Source: Phaseolus vulgaris (lineage: Eukaryota; Streptophyta; Magnoliopsida; Fabales; Fabaceae). Taken from it: a stretch of DNA of 64,000 nt. The notes under the pieces are model-generated. The model saw only the letters and a program-made list of their open reading frames with translations. It did no database searches and was not told the DNA's origin. Positions within the stretch are counted from its first letter, which is position 1. Each line of letters begins with the position of its first letter. The position numbers and the translations under genes are program-made. The stretch is from NCBI RefSeq assembly GCF_000499845.2, contig NC_045135.1, positions 38,501 to 102,500 of the forward strand. The letters run 5' to 3'. Below are positions 23,664 through 36,175 of the stretch, piece after piece.

Positions 23664-25070
23664 GTAGAGTAAGGGGTGGCCCCAAAGCGGAATTTACCGG
23701 TGGTGGTTGGTCGAAGCTCCAGTAGGTAGCCACTCCCTTCTCAGGGAACCGTACGTGAGACTTCCGCATCATACGGCTCCGTCCCGAGCTTCCGTCGTCG
23801 GCCCTTGTCATTAGACCACTATCTATGCATGTATATTAAGCCTGGACTCTCGAATCTTTTGCTTCTCGGGTGGTGGCGAACAATGCAGCTTGCGTTGCGG
23901 GAGATGCCCGCCGGCCCGCTTCTCGCCCGAAAGAACCGCTCACTAGCTAGCCGGACTAGAGGGGGGCCCTATCTGGAGACATACTGAAAACCATGCCTTT
24001 CGAACCGAACGCAACGCCCGTCTTCAAAATACAAAACAAAAAAGGGCGGCTCGTTGGGAAGAAAGATGGAGTGCGGCCTGTAGAGCACATGTAACGCACA
24101 GTCGGTTGCTCACGCAGTGGATCTCTCTCTAGATATCTAGAGAGAGATGTGAAAGTAATAGCCTTTTGCCGCCCCCCGACTTACGGCTTTACGCTACTAC
24201 TACTGTGATGTGAGCGGTTCCAATTGGTTTTTGTTTCCCAATTCCCCTGGCCGGAACTTGTATGCAGCACTTATACGAAGGTGCATGCATAAAGGTTTGG
24301 AACTCTTTTCTTATCTGAATCTGAAAGACAGGACCCTACCCTATTCTCGAACCCTCTACCGAGCTTAACCCTGCCCGCATTTCTTTTTTTTTATTTGGGG
24401 GCCGGCCAAAGAAATGTCTCCACCTGCTGCCAACAGTCTTTCTTCGGAATTCTACTGAACGGGTCGATCCTCCCCTCCCGTTTGTTTTAGCAACTTATCC
24501 TAAGGTCTCCTCACCAAGAGCTCCCCGGCGACGACAGAGGAAGCAACCCGCCTGCTGTGGCGGGGCGGCTTTTTTTTCACAATAAGACCTGGACGATTAT
24601 CCCTACCCTCGGTAGCTTACGAGTTTACGTCCATCCCTGGTTGGGTACAGTTTCCTTTCGATTTATCCCTTGTAGCCGTTACCCGAATTCGCGCAAGTGT
24701 GTCCACACCCCCCAAACTTACTTGACGAGGAATCCATTCTCGCGAACAAACACAACCCCTACACACACCTAGGAGCACCCCTTCCTGCATATCCATACAA
24801 GACCCGAGTAGGCGGGTCGAGGTCCTACGAGGTACCCACTACTCGGAGTACCCTCCCCAAAAAAGATGTGTCTGTCAGGTTCGGTTCGTCTTAGTTGGGT
24901 TGGGCGGGTTCGACCAGAAATGCTATGCTTACGCACAAGACTACCCCTCTTCCCGAAAGCTTCGCGGGGACTACTTTACGACGGACGACCGCCCGTAGGG
25001 GGTTTACTGCACAAGGCCCCTGCAGAGGAAAAGCTTTATCCCAGCGAATAGAAGATGCTCAGCTCCGCAC
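23664..25070 (-). other. nad4 intron 1 (group II)
   Basis: A 1,407-nt intron with a canonical 5' end (GTGCGGAGC) and a CTCTAC 3' end. Domain V is on the minus strand at 23746-23779 (GAGCCGTATGATGCGG through GTACGGTTC). It contains a 28-nt perfect palindrome at 24121-24148. Confidence 0.92.
24121..24148. repeat. 28-nt perfect palindrome in nad4 intron 1
   Basis: The two 14-nt halves are exact reverse complements with no spacer, centred on TAGATATCTA with CTCTCT/AGAGAG arms. It may be a folded intron loop; no protein-binding role can be inferred from sequence. Confidence 0.9.
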
Positions 25071-25531
25071 AACATAGGGATTAGCACGCTTTCGGGAAGA
25101 ACATAGAATAGTAGAGGATCCAGCATGCGGAACACGGCGATCATTAGAAATTCACGAATTAGAGATGCTGTAATATACTCTTTCCCATAACTTCTCATAC
25201 CAGACCAACCCACTAAAATACAAATAGGGATCAGAAATGTGGTCAATATCACGAAGAAAAAAGAGAGACCGTCTATACCCAAATTCAAATTGATGTTTTC
25301 ATAAGGAAGCCATCGAAGGCTTTCCACAAATTGAGATTTGGCCGTAGAAGGATCGAATTGTATCCGAGGAACAGGGGAATACAAAAAAGTAATAAGAGAG
25401 GCACACAGACCAATCAATCGTATCGGTCGTATTCTTGAATTTGGAATGAAAAGAGGAATAATGCTTCCTAGCACGGGACACAGAATAGGACCACTTAGAT
25501 CAGAATAGCATTCACAGAAATGTTCTAACAT
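25071..25531 (-). CDS. nad4: nad4 exon 1 (start of NADH dehydrogenase subunit 4)
   Basis: nad4 encodes ND4, one of the three antiporter-like proton-pumping membrane subunits of complex I. Exon 1 is 461 nt from ATG at 25529-25531. The reading frame is open for 12 codons further upstream, but ND4 homologues start at this Met ('MLEHFCECYSDLSG'). It continues 'LPYENINLNLGIDGLSFFFV' and ends 'VLPESVLIPM' plus two bases of a Phe codon. The four exons total 1,488 nt, giving 495 residues plus stop. The gene has three introns, the full angiosperm complement. It is co-directional with nad2 exons 3-5, so one transcript could span both. Confidence 0.97.
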
Positions 25532-26609
25532 AGAGTAGAATCGAACATGGAAGAGATTAGTTGACAACAGTAAAAAGATGGGCGCCTAATTCCAATACAA
25601 TAGGGGTCTATCAGTGCAAGTCAGCTGAACACCGTGATTGATGAGTGGGTAGGTGGGTTAGGTGCGCCTCTCGTCCAGTGGGAAGTATTGAGGCGAGTCT
25701 CCTCCCCCCTTCCTTTTTATACTTTTCCTCTCTCCTTTTGCTTGTGCTTCTACCCGGGCTTTTCATTTTGATAGATAGAGACCCGAGGAAATTTTTCTAA
25801 GATGAATTGCTCGATTTTGCATGCTCTGCTCCCAAAATGCAGAGAGACTTTCGAGGGCAGATCCGGGTTGGTCCGGAAAGTCATGGGAGAGGCGGGCTAA
25901 GTGAAAGAAAAGATAAATGGAGCTATGTCGACTTACGTACGTCTCGTTGACCAAACGATCAGGTATACCACGCCACGTATCATCCCCTCTTTCTTTATAT
26001 AGAGGAGAGATAAAGAAAAAGAAAAGATATAGCGATCGTGCCGTAAGACCTTGTTCCTTTCTACTTGACGTTATTTTCCTCGCTCGGTTTTTTTTACATT
26101 ACATAAGGCCTTTAGTTTAGGGCTTACTTAGCGCTTGCGCTAAGGATCTAATCAGAGTCAAACTTGGATTTGAAAAAAAAAACCTTTCCCTTATTAGCCG
26201 GAATACAAACAAGTGTACTCCTTGATCTTTAGTAAAGGCGGATTAAGCCAAAAAAAATCTTTTTTTTTTTCAAAAAGTCTCTCCTCGTTGAGAGTCGCTC
26301 TGCGAGACGTCCAGTAGTCTCTTACTTGGTCTTAGAATCGTAAGTTTAAGCCCGTTCCCAGCTTGCCTCGCTCTCAGGTTGGCCCTTCTACTTGACTAAG
26401 TAGTATTCTACTCGTGCAGTGGGTGTATGGGCTAGCCCATGGTGCGGTCAGCTATTATATATATACTCTTTTTATTTCTTAGTAAGTTAATCTACAACAT
26501 CTGGTGGTGCCCTCGTGGGCTGGGCACGTTCCTCTCTGGGTCGGTCTGGTCTAATCGAAGTCAACTGACTCACATGGAATACGGGGTGAGTTTTCACCGA
26601 GCTGATCGC
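25532..26609. other. Spacer upstream of nad4
   Basis: Should contain the nad4 promoter and 5' UTR, but I cannot point to a confident promoter. A/T homopolymers occur near 26170-26270. No gene is recognised. Confidence 0.5.
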
Positions 26610-26950
26610 TTGAGTCTATAGGCTACCTCTCCTATCCGCTGCTCTACAAGGTCTACTTTCTTCTTCCTTCAGACCGGGCCAAGCCTTTAGTTTAAGTAGG
26701 TTTGGGCTAGGTCGTTGCGCTCCTCGTCTTGGCAAAAAAGTAGGCTGATGGGCAAGCCTCCTCCTGCCGCAATGGTGTGGGGCGTCAGAGGCTGTTGCCC
26801 CGTGGCCAACTCGAAGGGGCTGAAGTTCGACGCAGAGCTTTTTGGTTGTTAATTTATAGCAGCACTGAGCTACATCCAACAGCTCCGGTCCTTCTGGTTG
26901 GTTTGCACTAAAGTGCCTTAAGTAGCCCTCGCCTCGAGGAGTCCGTTTAT
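26610..26950 (-). mobile_element. Ty3/gypsy integrase remnant
   Basis: Minus-strand translation near 26870-26950 gives 'EGYLRHFSANQ', then 'ELLDVAQCCYKL', the region of plant gypsy integrases where the polyprotein usually reads LLDVAQFxYN. After a frameshift near 26830 it continues with an 'SPFEL-TGQQPLTP'-like block and a decayed chain of basic residues towards 26630. The order and spacing match the C-terminal half of the integrase core. The frame is broken, and no LTRs or protease/RT are found nearby, so this is a nuclear-derived fragment. Confidence 0.72.
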
Positions 26951-28300
26951 CTCCGTCTGAGCTTTCAAAGATATACCGACCGTAGGTATCTTACTTACCA
27001 TCAGATACCGACAGTCGTCTTCTAACATTACCGACCTTTCAATATCGGGTTTTCATCATCAGAAACAACCCGATTTCCGAGACCTCTTGCATTGCATTAC
27101 CATAACGAAAAAGAGAGAAATGGCTCTTGTGACTCGGAATGAACCTTTCTCGGTGGAAGAAAGGAATAGCGATGGATTCCTATGAAGCATTCAGGAACAA
27201 GAAGATTCAATCGGACGACGAATTCTTACGTGGTCCAAGGAAATCAATAAAAGGTCCGCTTCCACGATTTCATCTATATCGAATCTGAATATAAGAATAG
27301 CTTATATAGTCATGATTCAATTCAGGTCCACTGACTTTTGATTTATTTCTCTTCGGATCTGATTGGAACATTGGAGAAGTAGGAAGACTTTGGCGGGCGA
27401 TTCATAATGGGTATCTAGAATATCTATGTCCTAGGACATAAAATATGAATAATGAAGAGAAATAGAATATAGAATAATTTTTAGGCTTTATACCTTATTT
27501 ATTTTCCTGGGATTGTAGTTCAATCGGTCAGAGCACCGCCCTGTCAAGGCGGAAGCTGCGGGTTCGAGCCCCGTCAGTCCCGACCTAGGATCCGATGAAT
27601 CGATCAATTCATCTCTGTACTGTAGGGGGGCTTAGGATCTAATTCCCAGCAGGAGGATCCTTCTTTCGTTTCGCATTTCTCATCGGACAAATCAAGGAAT
27701 CAAAATGACAATAACTAGTACCGATTGATGGAGGAGAGACATATGTAGGTTGGTACAATCGGGGGTATCACCATATTAAGCATATTAAGTCAGGATTCAA
27801 AGAGATACCGTACAGGTCTGGCTTTTTTCGATTGTTCCTGGCCCATCGAATAGAGTAGCAATTGATTTCCCGGGAGCACATAACATTTTATTTTTTTTTT
27901 TACGATACGCAATGAACTTAACATAGTTACCCCCACAGAGTACTTTTCAGATTCAACCTACCCTTTCTAGCTCCTATTTTTTTTTCTTCCAATAAATTCG
28001 AAAAAATCACCCATCAAATATTGAATGACTGAGCACTCAAATCCTATCGCGAGTCTTGATACATAGTATCTTAAGTCCTTTCCACAACTCCTAATTGGAT
28101 TCTCCATCGGCCCATCCAATCTAATTCACGACTCAGTCAGTAGACACTACACTAGTAGGGTAGTCAGTTATGTAATTAGGAATTTGAAAACCAAAAAGCC
28201 CTTCTTGGATCCTAGGAGCAAGGATTTACAGTCCTTTAGAACAACCTTTTGATCCCAAGATTTCCGGCCCCTTACTTTCGTATTTTTGAATCTCACAATT
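26951..28300. other. Probable plastid-derived insert around trnD
   Basis: Non-coding, more AT-rich than its neighbours, and centred on a tRNA-Asp of plastid type. The sequence just 3' of the tRNA and the spacer with A/T homopolymers near 27890 and 27980 look like the plastid trnD-psbM intergenic region. Edges are estimated from the change in base composition and are uncertain. I could not align it to a plastome. Confidence 0.55.
27509..27582 (+). tRNA. trnD-GUC: tRNA-Asp (GUC), plastid type
   Basis: A 74-nt cloverleaf. The acceptor stem GGGATTG pairs with CAGTCCC, the anticodon GTC is at 27543-27545 between CCGCC and GGCGG arms, and the T arm is GCGGG-TTCGAGC-CCCGT. The sequence matches the plastid trnD pattern almost base for base, and the flanks also look plastid. 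It supplies Asp-tRNA for mitochondrial translation if transcribed; all stems are intact. Confidence 0.95.
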
Positions 28301-31300
28301 GAATCTGACTACCCAAGTCGATCCTATTGGCAACGGGCAAACGACGCTTACGCGGGATCTCGGTGCCCTTCTCTTGCTCTTGAAAGAATAGAAGTTGAGT
28401 TCGAGTTGTTATCATGCCGGATCAGAAAAGTCAAAAGCCATACTAAGAGCCAGCGGACCTGCTCACGGGAGTAAGGCCTGTTCTGTAGTGGGCAGACGTA
28501 GCAGGGCCATCAGAATATAGGAAAAAGAGCCGCTGGAGAAAACCAATTACGCCGGGTTCTCAATTCCATGGAGTATGTAGTGAGTTTGAATTGACCCGGT
28601 TAGCTAGAAGCTTTCGCTACCGTCCTAAGGTTAAACCAACCGTTGGTTTGCTTTAACAAGATTTCACTGAAGTGAACCCGACGCGAAGTTGGTGAAACCT
28701 GAGCGTAGCTAATGAAAGGGACTTAGATTAGAACCGACTATAAGCCCTGAGAGCCAGCAAGCAAACCCCCCCTGACTCTCTCTAAAAAGCCTGCGTAGTA
28801 AACTCCTTGTTTGTTTTCTTTCCGATAGCTGCCTAGTTAGTTTTTCCAGTTTTCAAGTCAAGCGAGAAAGCAAGTGGAATAAGACTTTCCTTTTTTCGGC
28901 CATTTCTCAGCAATAGCTACCTGAATGGAAGCAAGCAACCTTCGGGGAGAAGAAGAAGAGTGGTCGAAGACTACGAGTCGAAGCTAAGACCAATCTAAGC
29001 CAATTTCCCTCAGCTGGAAACTCACTATCTAGATAGCTTCTTAGCGCTTAGCTACTTGATTTATTTATCCTTCTGCGCCGCTAGCGCTACTACTCCTAGT
29101 GATAGGAATAACCTACTATTTTTCGCGAGAAGGCCCATCTCGGACCGGTGACGTATTCTAATGATCTGGATCTCTGGCTTATCTCTTACTTGACGGATTC
29201 GATTTCGGCTAGTGGGATTTAAGTGACGATAATCAGGGAAAAGGCTTGATTGGCTCTGATCGATACCATCTAAAAGTGCTTGCTTCATCCATTCGTGACA
29301 TTACTGGTCTTACTAAGTTTCGCCTCTAGTGACTCTTGGAATCATGCGCATGGCTCCATGTCGGCCTTAATTTGGCGTCGGTGTAACGACCGGTGCAAGT
29401 AACAAATACTACCTACGAGTCTCATTCTCTCGCACGCATTCGTCCTTACCTGTCTTCTATTCTATTGATCCAGTTTAGGCAGCTTTCAGTCTCTATAAAC
29501 TTTATGGAATATTTCACAAGATACGAAGTCATCAATCAATGGCATGAAGGAGTTCAATCAGGAACAGAAAGACTTTCAAAGCAAAGGCATGAAGGCAGGA
29601 TAAATACCTTGACTAATGTGCAATCAGCTAGGTAATACAGTGAGTTCAATTTCCTGTGCTAGCCATAAGTAGCAATGCGGAAGAGAAAGACTAATTGAAT
29701 TCTATTGCGCTCTAGAGGAGATAGAGAATTCAATTAGTTAACTTTCCCCACAGAAAGTAAGAAAGGAAAGAAGTATTGGTAAGAGTTATGTTATACTATT
29801 CAATGGTACGAAGTCACTCGACTCATATCGAGAAAGTCAAATACGATGACAGACAAAACAAGGGAAGCTGAGAAGGGATGCCCTCCGCCGATGGTAGACA
29901 AAGTGAAAAGCAGAATTGCAGTTCACAGAAGAGAAGTTCAAAGAATTTCTTTACCGAAAGAAGGGAATTGCTTTCCTCTTTCCCGGCCTTGCTTTCACTA
30001 GTTAAACTACCGCAGGTTCTGGATCGATTGGATCAACTACAACTGGGATGAGATGAACAGAAGGGTGTAACACAATCCGCTTCGTAACTGGAAGGCCGGA
30101 CCGAAACATTCACTGGTTCAACAAGCTCCATAGCCCCCATGTTCGTTTGACTCACTAAACTAAACCTAAGGCAGCCTTACTACTCACTACTTATTCGATT
30201 ACCAGCTTTCTCTTACGCCCGTCCCCACCCCCGACCATAAGAGGTGGATTTTTGCCCATACCTGCTATTACTCCTGGTTGAGCTCCTACTCTTCTAAAAG
30301 TATCCGGTGCGTAAAGGAAATCATCTCTAAAGCAAATGGTGGAAGTGTTGACCGATTCAAACCGATTAAATTGGTCGATTTAGCACTCGGCTAACTCCCA
30401 TCTTATTTAGTCTTCTCCTATTTCTAAGTAAACCCCGCCCCTATATGCCCTGGGTAGACATGTGAAGGTAGACTTTGACCGGTCTTGGTCTGTGTTTGGG
30501 CGTGCTAGCAAGGCTAAGGCTAAGGCTGGAAAAAGAGTACATCAAGATCAGTCAAGTCATCACTTATTCGATTGTTGATTCCATTCCCTATATGCCCTAT
30601 CTATTGTTCATGCCTTCTTTACATGTTGGGTGGATCAGATCCCCTTTCAACTCTCATTATGGGAAGGAGGTCTTCCTTCAAGTTCTAGCTCTTTCGAATA
30701 GATAGCCCCAGGATCAGGCTAGTATGGCTTGGCATCGTCTGGGTTTCAGGCCCAGATGGTGTGGGGGTTAACCTCCCCAGCACAGGATTGTCTGATTATG
30801 TGTCCTTAAGGCAAGACACTGGTAGAAGCGGCTTATCCAGTTTTAGGGAGGGTGTGATGGGTTATTGCTATCCCAAGCATCCTTGCTGGACAGCCACGGA
30901 CATTTGGTTTCTAACCTTACTCCTGTGAAGGAGTCCTTCTTTGGTTACGAAGGTGCCCCCCATGGACGGTGAAACATCCGCCCATTTAGGTGAGTTCTGG
31001 TGTCTTATCTTTAAGTATTTGGAAGCCAATTTGCTTGAAATTGAGCTCCGATTGCGCCCTGAAGGGAGTCTCTCTCATGGAACGACTTACGTCCTTCTGT
31101 GAAGGGATCCCTTTATGGTCTCCATGTATCAGGTATTTGATAGCAGCAACGAAATGTTGTCTGATTTATCAAAGCAGAACTGCCGCGGATTCGTTGAGGA
31201 TCTTTGGTCAGAGCCTTAGATCATAGCTAGCCTTCCTCCGTCGACTAGCGTATTCCACTAGTTCAGGGGGAGGAAAGAGGATAATTATGGAAAGAGAGTC

Positions 31301-31920
31301 AAATGACCTATCCTTGAAAGCATGAAATTAAGTAAGTCCTTTCGGGTGGCAGCCCAGTCCTTTCATTCCTTCCTGAGAATAGATCCCCAATAGCTCGCAG
31401 ATGAGGAATTCTTCCGCTACGACCCTTAGGCGAGCTAATCAGTCTTGCTTTGCCATAAAATCCCTCCTCCTTCTTTTCCCTTTAGTAAATAGAAAAGAAG
31501 CATTCAATTCCATGTCTTAAGCATGATTAGGGTTAAGGTAAGGGAAGGATTGCAGCTAGATAGTAGGCGGAGGGGGAAAGCTAGCTGAAGATGCATAGAA
31601 TGCCATGGTTGGCTCTTGGGGAAGGAGCTTCGGTAAAGGAAGAACGCGGGTTACCCTCTTCCAGTTCTCTCCCTGCTAGCTAGCCAAGAGAAAAGTAAAA
31701 ACCCTCGCTTCACCACTTCCAAGACTGAAAATCCAATGATAGAAGAATCGACTGCTGGAGAAAGGTTTTAAGGAAGTGAATCAATAGGAGAAGGTATCTT
31801 CTGGCTTAGGGAAGGCCCCAGCTCTATGATTGATCTAGGATTACCCGAGACGAACTGTCGATTCTCCGATAAATGTCAATGAGTTAAACATGTTTCCGAG
31901 ACTTCAACATACATGTTTGG
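28301..31920. other. Gene-poor spacer
   Basis: No recognisable gene. Short frames such as 28286-28474, 29393-29635 and 30475-30705 have no family resemblance. Its one clear structure is the stem-loop at 29690-29738. Confidence 0.55.
29690..29738. repeat. 14-bp inverted repeat, 21-nt loop
   Basis: Arms 29690-29703 and 29725-29738 are exact reverse complements (ACTAATTGAATTCT). It could be an RNA 3'-end stem-loop, but no gene ends nearby, so the role is open. Confidence 0.75.
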
Positions 31921-31963
31921 CAGCGGCAAGGAGTGTTTTTGACTTCCTAACACGGATACCAAG
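31921..31963 (+). repeat. 43-nt dispersed repeat, copy 1
   Basis: Starts CAGCGGCAAGGAG and ends GGATACCAAG. Direct repeat of 54343-54385 with two mismatches, both C/T transitions. It lies in a gene-free spacer. Confidence 0.85.
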
Positions 31964-34289
31964 GCAGCTGAGCAGTGCAATGAGGAAGAGGTTTTACTTT
32001 TTTCTCGAAGCAAGCTGTGTTACAATCCCTCCTTCGCTCCGGCTCGTCTAAGGTCGAACTTCTTCCTTTTGCTTGGTAGCCTTATTCGTTCGGAGGCTCA
32101 TGAAGAAAGCATAGTGACGCATTCGAACTACTTTTATGACGATATTAATTAGAAGAAGTAGGAATGCCGGAATCTTGTTAATTGAATTTCACGGTAAAAT
32201 TGATAGCAAAAAGCAAGAAATACCGGTTTAGTAGTCTTCATCCGAGCGTAGCAAGGAAGCTAATAAGACCTTCGACGTGGTGCTTGTTATTTATTTGACG
32301 GTTGTTGCACGCTATTTCCGAATGCAATTGAATTAGCTGCTTTCTCAATCTTTCGACGACTTGAAAGCAAACTAGTCCTGGTTATACCCGGAGCAATGCA
32401 AGAGGTCCACGCGGGCGGGGCACACCAAAAGTGACAAAATCCCTACAAGAAGGCCGGCCTATTTTAGGGATTAGGAGGATTCGATTACAGTGGCTAGTGC
32501 TTGCCTTGAAAGACTTGGATTTTAGAATCATCATTGTATACACCGGGGGGTATATGGGTTATCAGGAATGGAGTCAATAGCTTGCCTGAACTAGAATAGC
32601 CTGATTTAGAAGGGGAGAAAGAGTAAGGGATGGTCGTGGACAAGATTCTAACCCGGGAATAAAATCAATGTTAGGGAGTCAAAGCTATTGGAACAGTGTA
32701 GTTCAACCCCTTCCCTTGGAGACTGGCAAGTAAGCTAAGCTATCCGTGCTGTTGTCGTAGGGCGTAGTGAGCTCGATCTACTGAATCACAGGCTGAGCCA
32801 CGAGTTGTTGGTGGAGCTTCGAGTGATCGATGGGCATCTCTCAGCCGAGTGGAGTAAGTTATTTTAAGTTAACTAAGCTTTCCGCAGTTCCGCACGACGA
32901 TCGGAAAACACTATCACACCTGGCTTGCTATTCCGAGGAGCCACTTTTTTGTCTCGCAGCGGCAGCATCTGTTGTCTTTAGAACGAAGTGCCTTGGTTGG
33001 TCGTATCCATCTCTAGAAGTGGGGGATTTTTCACTTTCTATCTAGACCAGTTTTTGCAACTAATTGAATGGATCACCCAGGGGAACCTCCCAACAACTCA
33101 CTATCCCTCGGTTTCTACCTCTTCCTTTTTTACATCCTTTCTAACAGTCTTGGCGAAAGGAAAGGTCGGATAATGGGCTACATGTTGGAATGCCTCTAAG
33201 GAATCAAAACCAGACCTCGGTGAAAAAGGTCCCTATTTTCTATTTCAAAGAACTACTTATGATCTGAGACTCTCTATCTATTGTCTGACTTTCGGCATCT
33301 TTATTTACGAGGAATTGCTAAGTAGGCGTACTGGTTGTCTCTTCTTGAAATGCTTTCTTTCCCTTGGCTTCGGTGCCAGCTAGGACTGGTAGCATGGTCT
33401 TCTCTTAGGCTTTCTCTTGGTGGAGGAATGGGAGCTGCACGTTAGCACTTGACTTTATGACTCGGCATAAGAGGTCCTGTCTCTTTTCTGTTTTAGCGGG
33501 AATAAGCAGTCTTTGTGCTTTGGGCGTGGCACTAGTCTGACTGTGCTTTCCTAGCCAAAGGCAATTATTGATCTGATCTTGCCAGGAAGAAGGGCATCCA
33601 ACAGACAGAGTTATGCTTCTGTCATCTCTTTATTATGATAGTCTATTTCTTTTTAGGAATATGTATAAATATACTGTTGGGCCGTATCAAACTATAAAAT
33701 GGGTTCTTTTCTTGCAATTTAATCAAAAGGAACTGTTCTTACCTCAAAGGGAGTGCAGCCAGCCTATCCATCACAACATAATATAGGAAACCCTCTCCCT
33801 TGTCAACTCCGAACGAATGCTTAGTTAGCCGTGAATGAGAACTCTTGTTGGCAGGTAGCTCCATGTAAGGTTAGCTCGAAAGCGAGTTCTTACTCTTTGA
33901 CCTGAGGGGAAGAAAGCTGTGATTACCTACTTAAAGGGGTCAGGTTGACCTTCTTTCTGCGGTACGGCTATTAGTCTTATTAGAGTCAATAGCTGGGAAT
34001 CTCTTCTTCCGCCTATTAGCGGTGTGACTGTGACTTTCTTCTTGAAAAGACTGCTTGACTTTGAAAGAGCTGTGGGCATAGCTAAACTTTATCAAATGCG
34101 GGATCGGGATTTCCTCTTGATGCGGTAGAAGAGATCTAGTCTAGGTCAGTGCTTTCTTTTGCTATAGAATATATATGTTGTTGTCGACATAACCGATGCA
34201 GTTAGCTCAAAAGGGAGTTCAGTCACTTCCGGATCCGGATTCCATGATTGTTGAGTGAGTCAAGCTAGTCTGTTTCTAAACACGGGGTG
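31964..34289. other. Gene-poor spacer
   Basis: I see no gene on either strand. The frame near 32830-33045 is short and unlike any known family. Confidence 0.55.
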
Positions 34290-34860
34290 TATTTCCCATT
34301 CTATGAATAAAAAAGATCTTATTCTACTAATAGTTTTCTTACTATGGATTGTTTGATTCATGATTAAATAGATCTTAATTTTTATTACTACCAGTCTAAG
34401 GGATATATATATGTTGTCGTCTTATTTCAAAAAGGATCAAATCTCGTATGAAGATACTATAAATATAAAATGACTCTTCGATGCGGTGATTACCACTTAA
34501 CCCCACTATTTGAAGATTACAATTCGTCTACCGGCAAATATGATAAAAAAGTATTATAATAAAATATTTCTATTTTCTGAATTTATGCTTGGAGCTTTAT
34601 TTGAAACATAAACAATTTCACAATGATAGTCAATTGTGCTATAGTAGGAATGATGGATTTAGGGTATAATGCTAGTAGCCTGTTAAGAGAATACACAGGT
34701 GTTATTTCTGAGTGGAGAGACGTTGATTCTATCATTAGCATCGATTGCGAAGAATCTGTAAACCTTTTGAATGAAATTATCATTCCTTTATATGACAATA
34801 GTAACTATTTCAAGGAATTAAGACAAATATTCACATCATTTTAGTATACCTAAAATTCAT
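34290..34860 (+). other. AT-rich island, possibly plasmid-derived
   Basis: About 570 nt with visibly higher A/T content than either flank and with a codon-like texture on the plus strand: an ATG frame from about 34471 ('MTLRCGDYHLTPLFEDYN'), then, after stops, the frame 34623-34844. This suggests a decayed coding segment of foreign origin. Mitochondrial linear plasmids are AT-rich and are known to integrate, but no polymerase motif is seen to support that source. Confidence 0.4.
34623..34844 (+). CDS. Hypothetical 73-residue protein (fragment?)
   Basis: ATG-started frame ending in TAG with balanced, protein-like composition: 'MIVNCAIVGMMDLGYNASS', then 'DSIISIDCEESVNLLNEII'. It is soluble and acidic in the middle, with no membrane segment or signal peptide. 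I do not recognise it. The open frame just upstream suggests it is the 3' part of a longer, now broken gene. Confidence 0.3.
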   Translation: MIVNCAIVGMMDLGYNASSLLREYTGVISEWRDVDSIISIDCEESVNLLNEIIIPLYDNSNYFKELRQIFTSF

Positions 34861-36175
34861 TCTTTTATGAGTAGGGAGCGTTTCACTGTCACTGGGGTAG
34901 TATTTCAATACATAAGAATGGTCGGTGTGAAGTTCTTTACTGTTATAATAAGTCTTTTGGGTTACTAAGAGTTATGATTCAGATGAGTATGAGTAGTCTA
35001 GTGCTATTTGTATACAGGGTGAAACCATAGGAGTCCAGTATGGAAACCTTCCTATAACTCTCAACGTTTTAATAGCAGCCTTTTTCGGCTCCTTCACACT
35101 CCTTATTTAAATAAAGGGGTGCTTCTCCTTCTAAACTTGGCTGGCAGTGATAGGTTTCCACCTGAGAGATTTGCTGCTATTCTTTAGTCCTATCCACTTT
35201 TGCTAAAAAAGGTCTACGCTTGGTTGTAAGGAATGATAGCAATAGTGCTTTACGAGAAAACTTGAACCTTTCCTTTATTCTCTTTAACCTTTACCTATCC
35301 CTTGCTCGTTCTCGTTTGACACCTTGACTGGCTAACTAAGAGACTAGTCCTCTTCCTGGCTTGAAAAGTAAGTAGGTGGGGTAAACATTATCAAGTGAAA
35401 AAAAAGAGAAAGAATTGCCTCTCGCTCACACCCTTTCTAGGGGCGAATCATCGGATCGGATTTACCACCCTTTCTTTTCGCTTTTGATGCAGCTACAGCC
35501 TTTTCAACTGCTATTTGCTCGGTAACCATTATCTAGTCATGAAACGGGAACCGTAAATGAATACGAATAGGCTTCTACTTCCTTCGAACTTGATTCACAA
35601 GACAGGCTCCGGCTGGATTGGTAAATTTGAGGCATGTCTATCAGGTCCATTCTATCTCCTCCTCGAAGGAAGAGGCTCAAAGGCGAAAGGGATCGCCCGC
35701 CCTTGACCCCACTACTGCTCAGCTTACTTGCTTTCCCTAAGCACACACACTAAGTAGATAGTAGGCACAGGTACGCTAGGAGCTCATCGAACTTAACTTG
35801 TAGAGTGAGACCAGTGCTCGATATGGTTCATTTCAGTTCTCGTTCTCTCGATATGCTTCAACACATACCTGTAATCTATCTTTTTCAAGCTAGGCTTGGT
35901 ATCTCAGTCTGCTTTCCCTGATATTGGTAGTACGTACTATCTTTCCTTGCGTGGAAGTAGTTCAAAGCTATCTTTAGATATATCTAAAAGCTATATATAA
36001 GGAGAAGTCCCGGTAGAGCTATTTCATGCCCTCTTATATGCTCGCTAACGTTTGTTAGCTCGTTTCCAAGTACAGAAGGCGGGTCTGGGAGACTTTTCAG
36101 TTAGAGAAGACCGCTGATCAAACAGTAGTGCTGCTCACTGATCGGTAGGGAGGAAGGAAGCATAGCAGGGGAAGG
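34861..36175. other. Spacer upstream of atp6
   Basis: No gene is recognised. It probably contains the atp6 promoter region, but no confident promoter motif can be pointed out. Confidence 0.5.
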
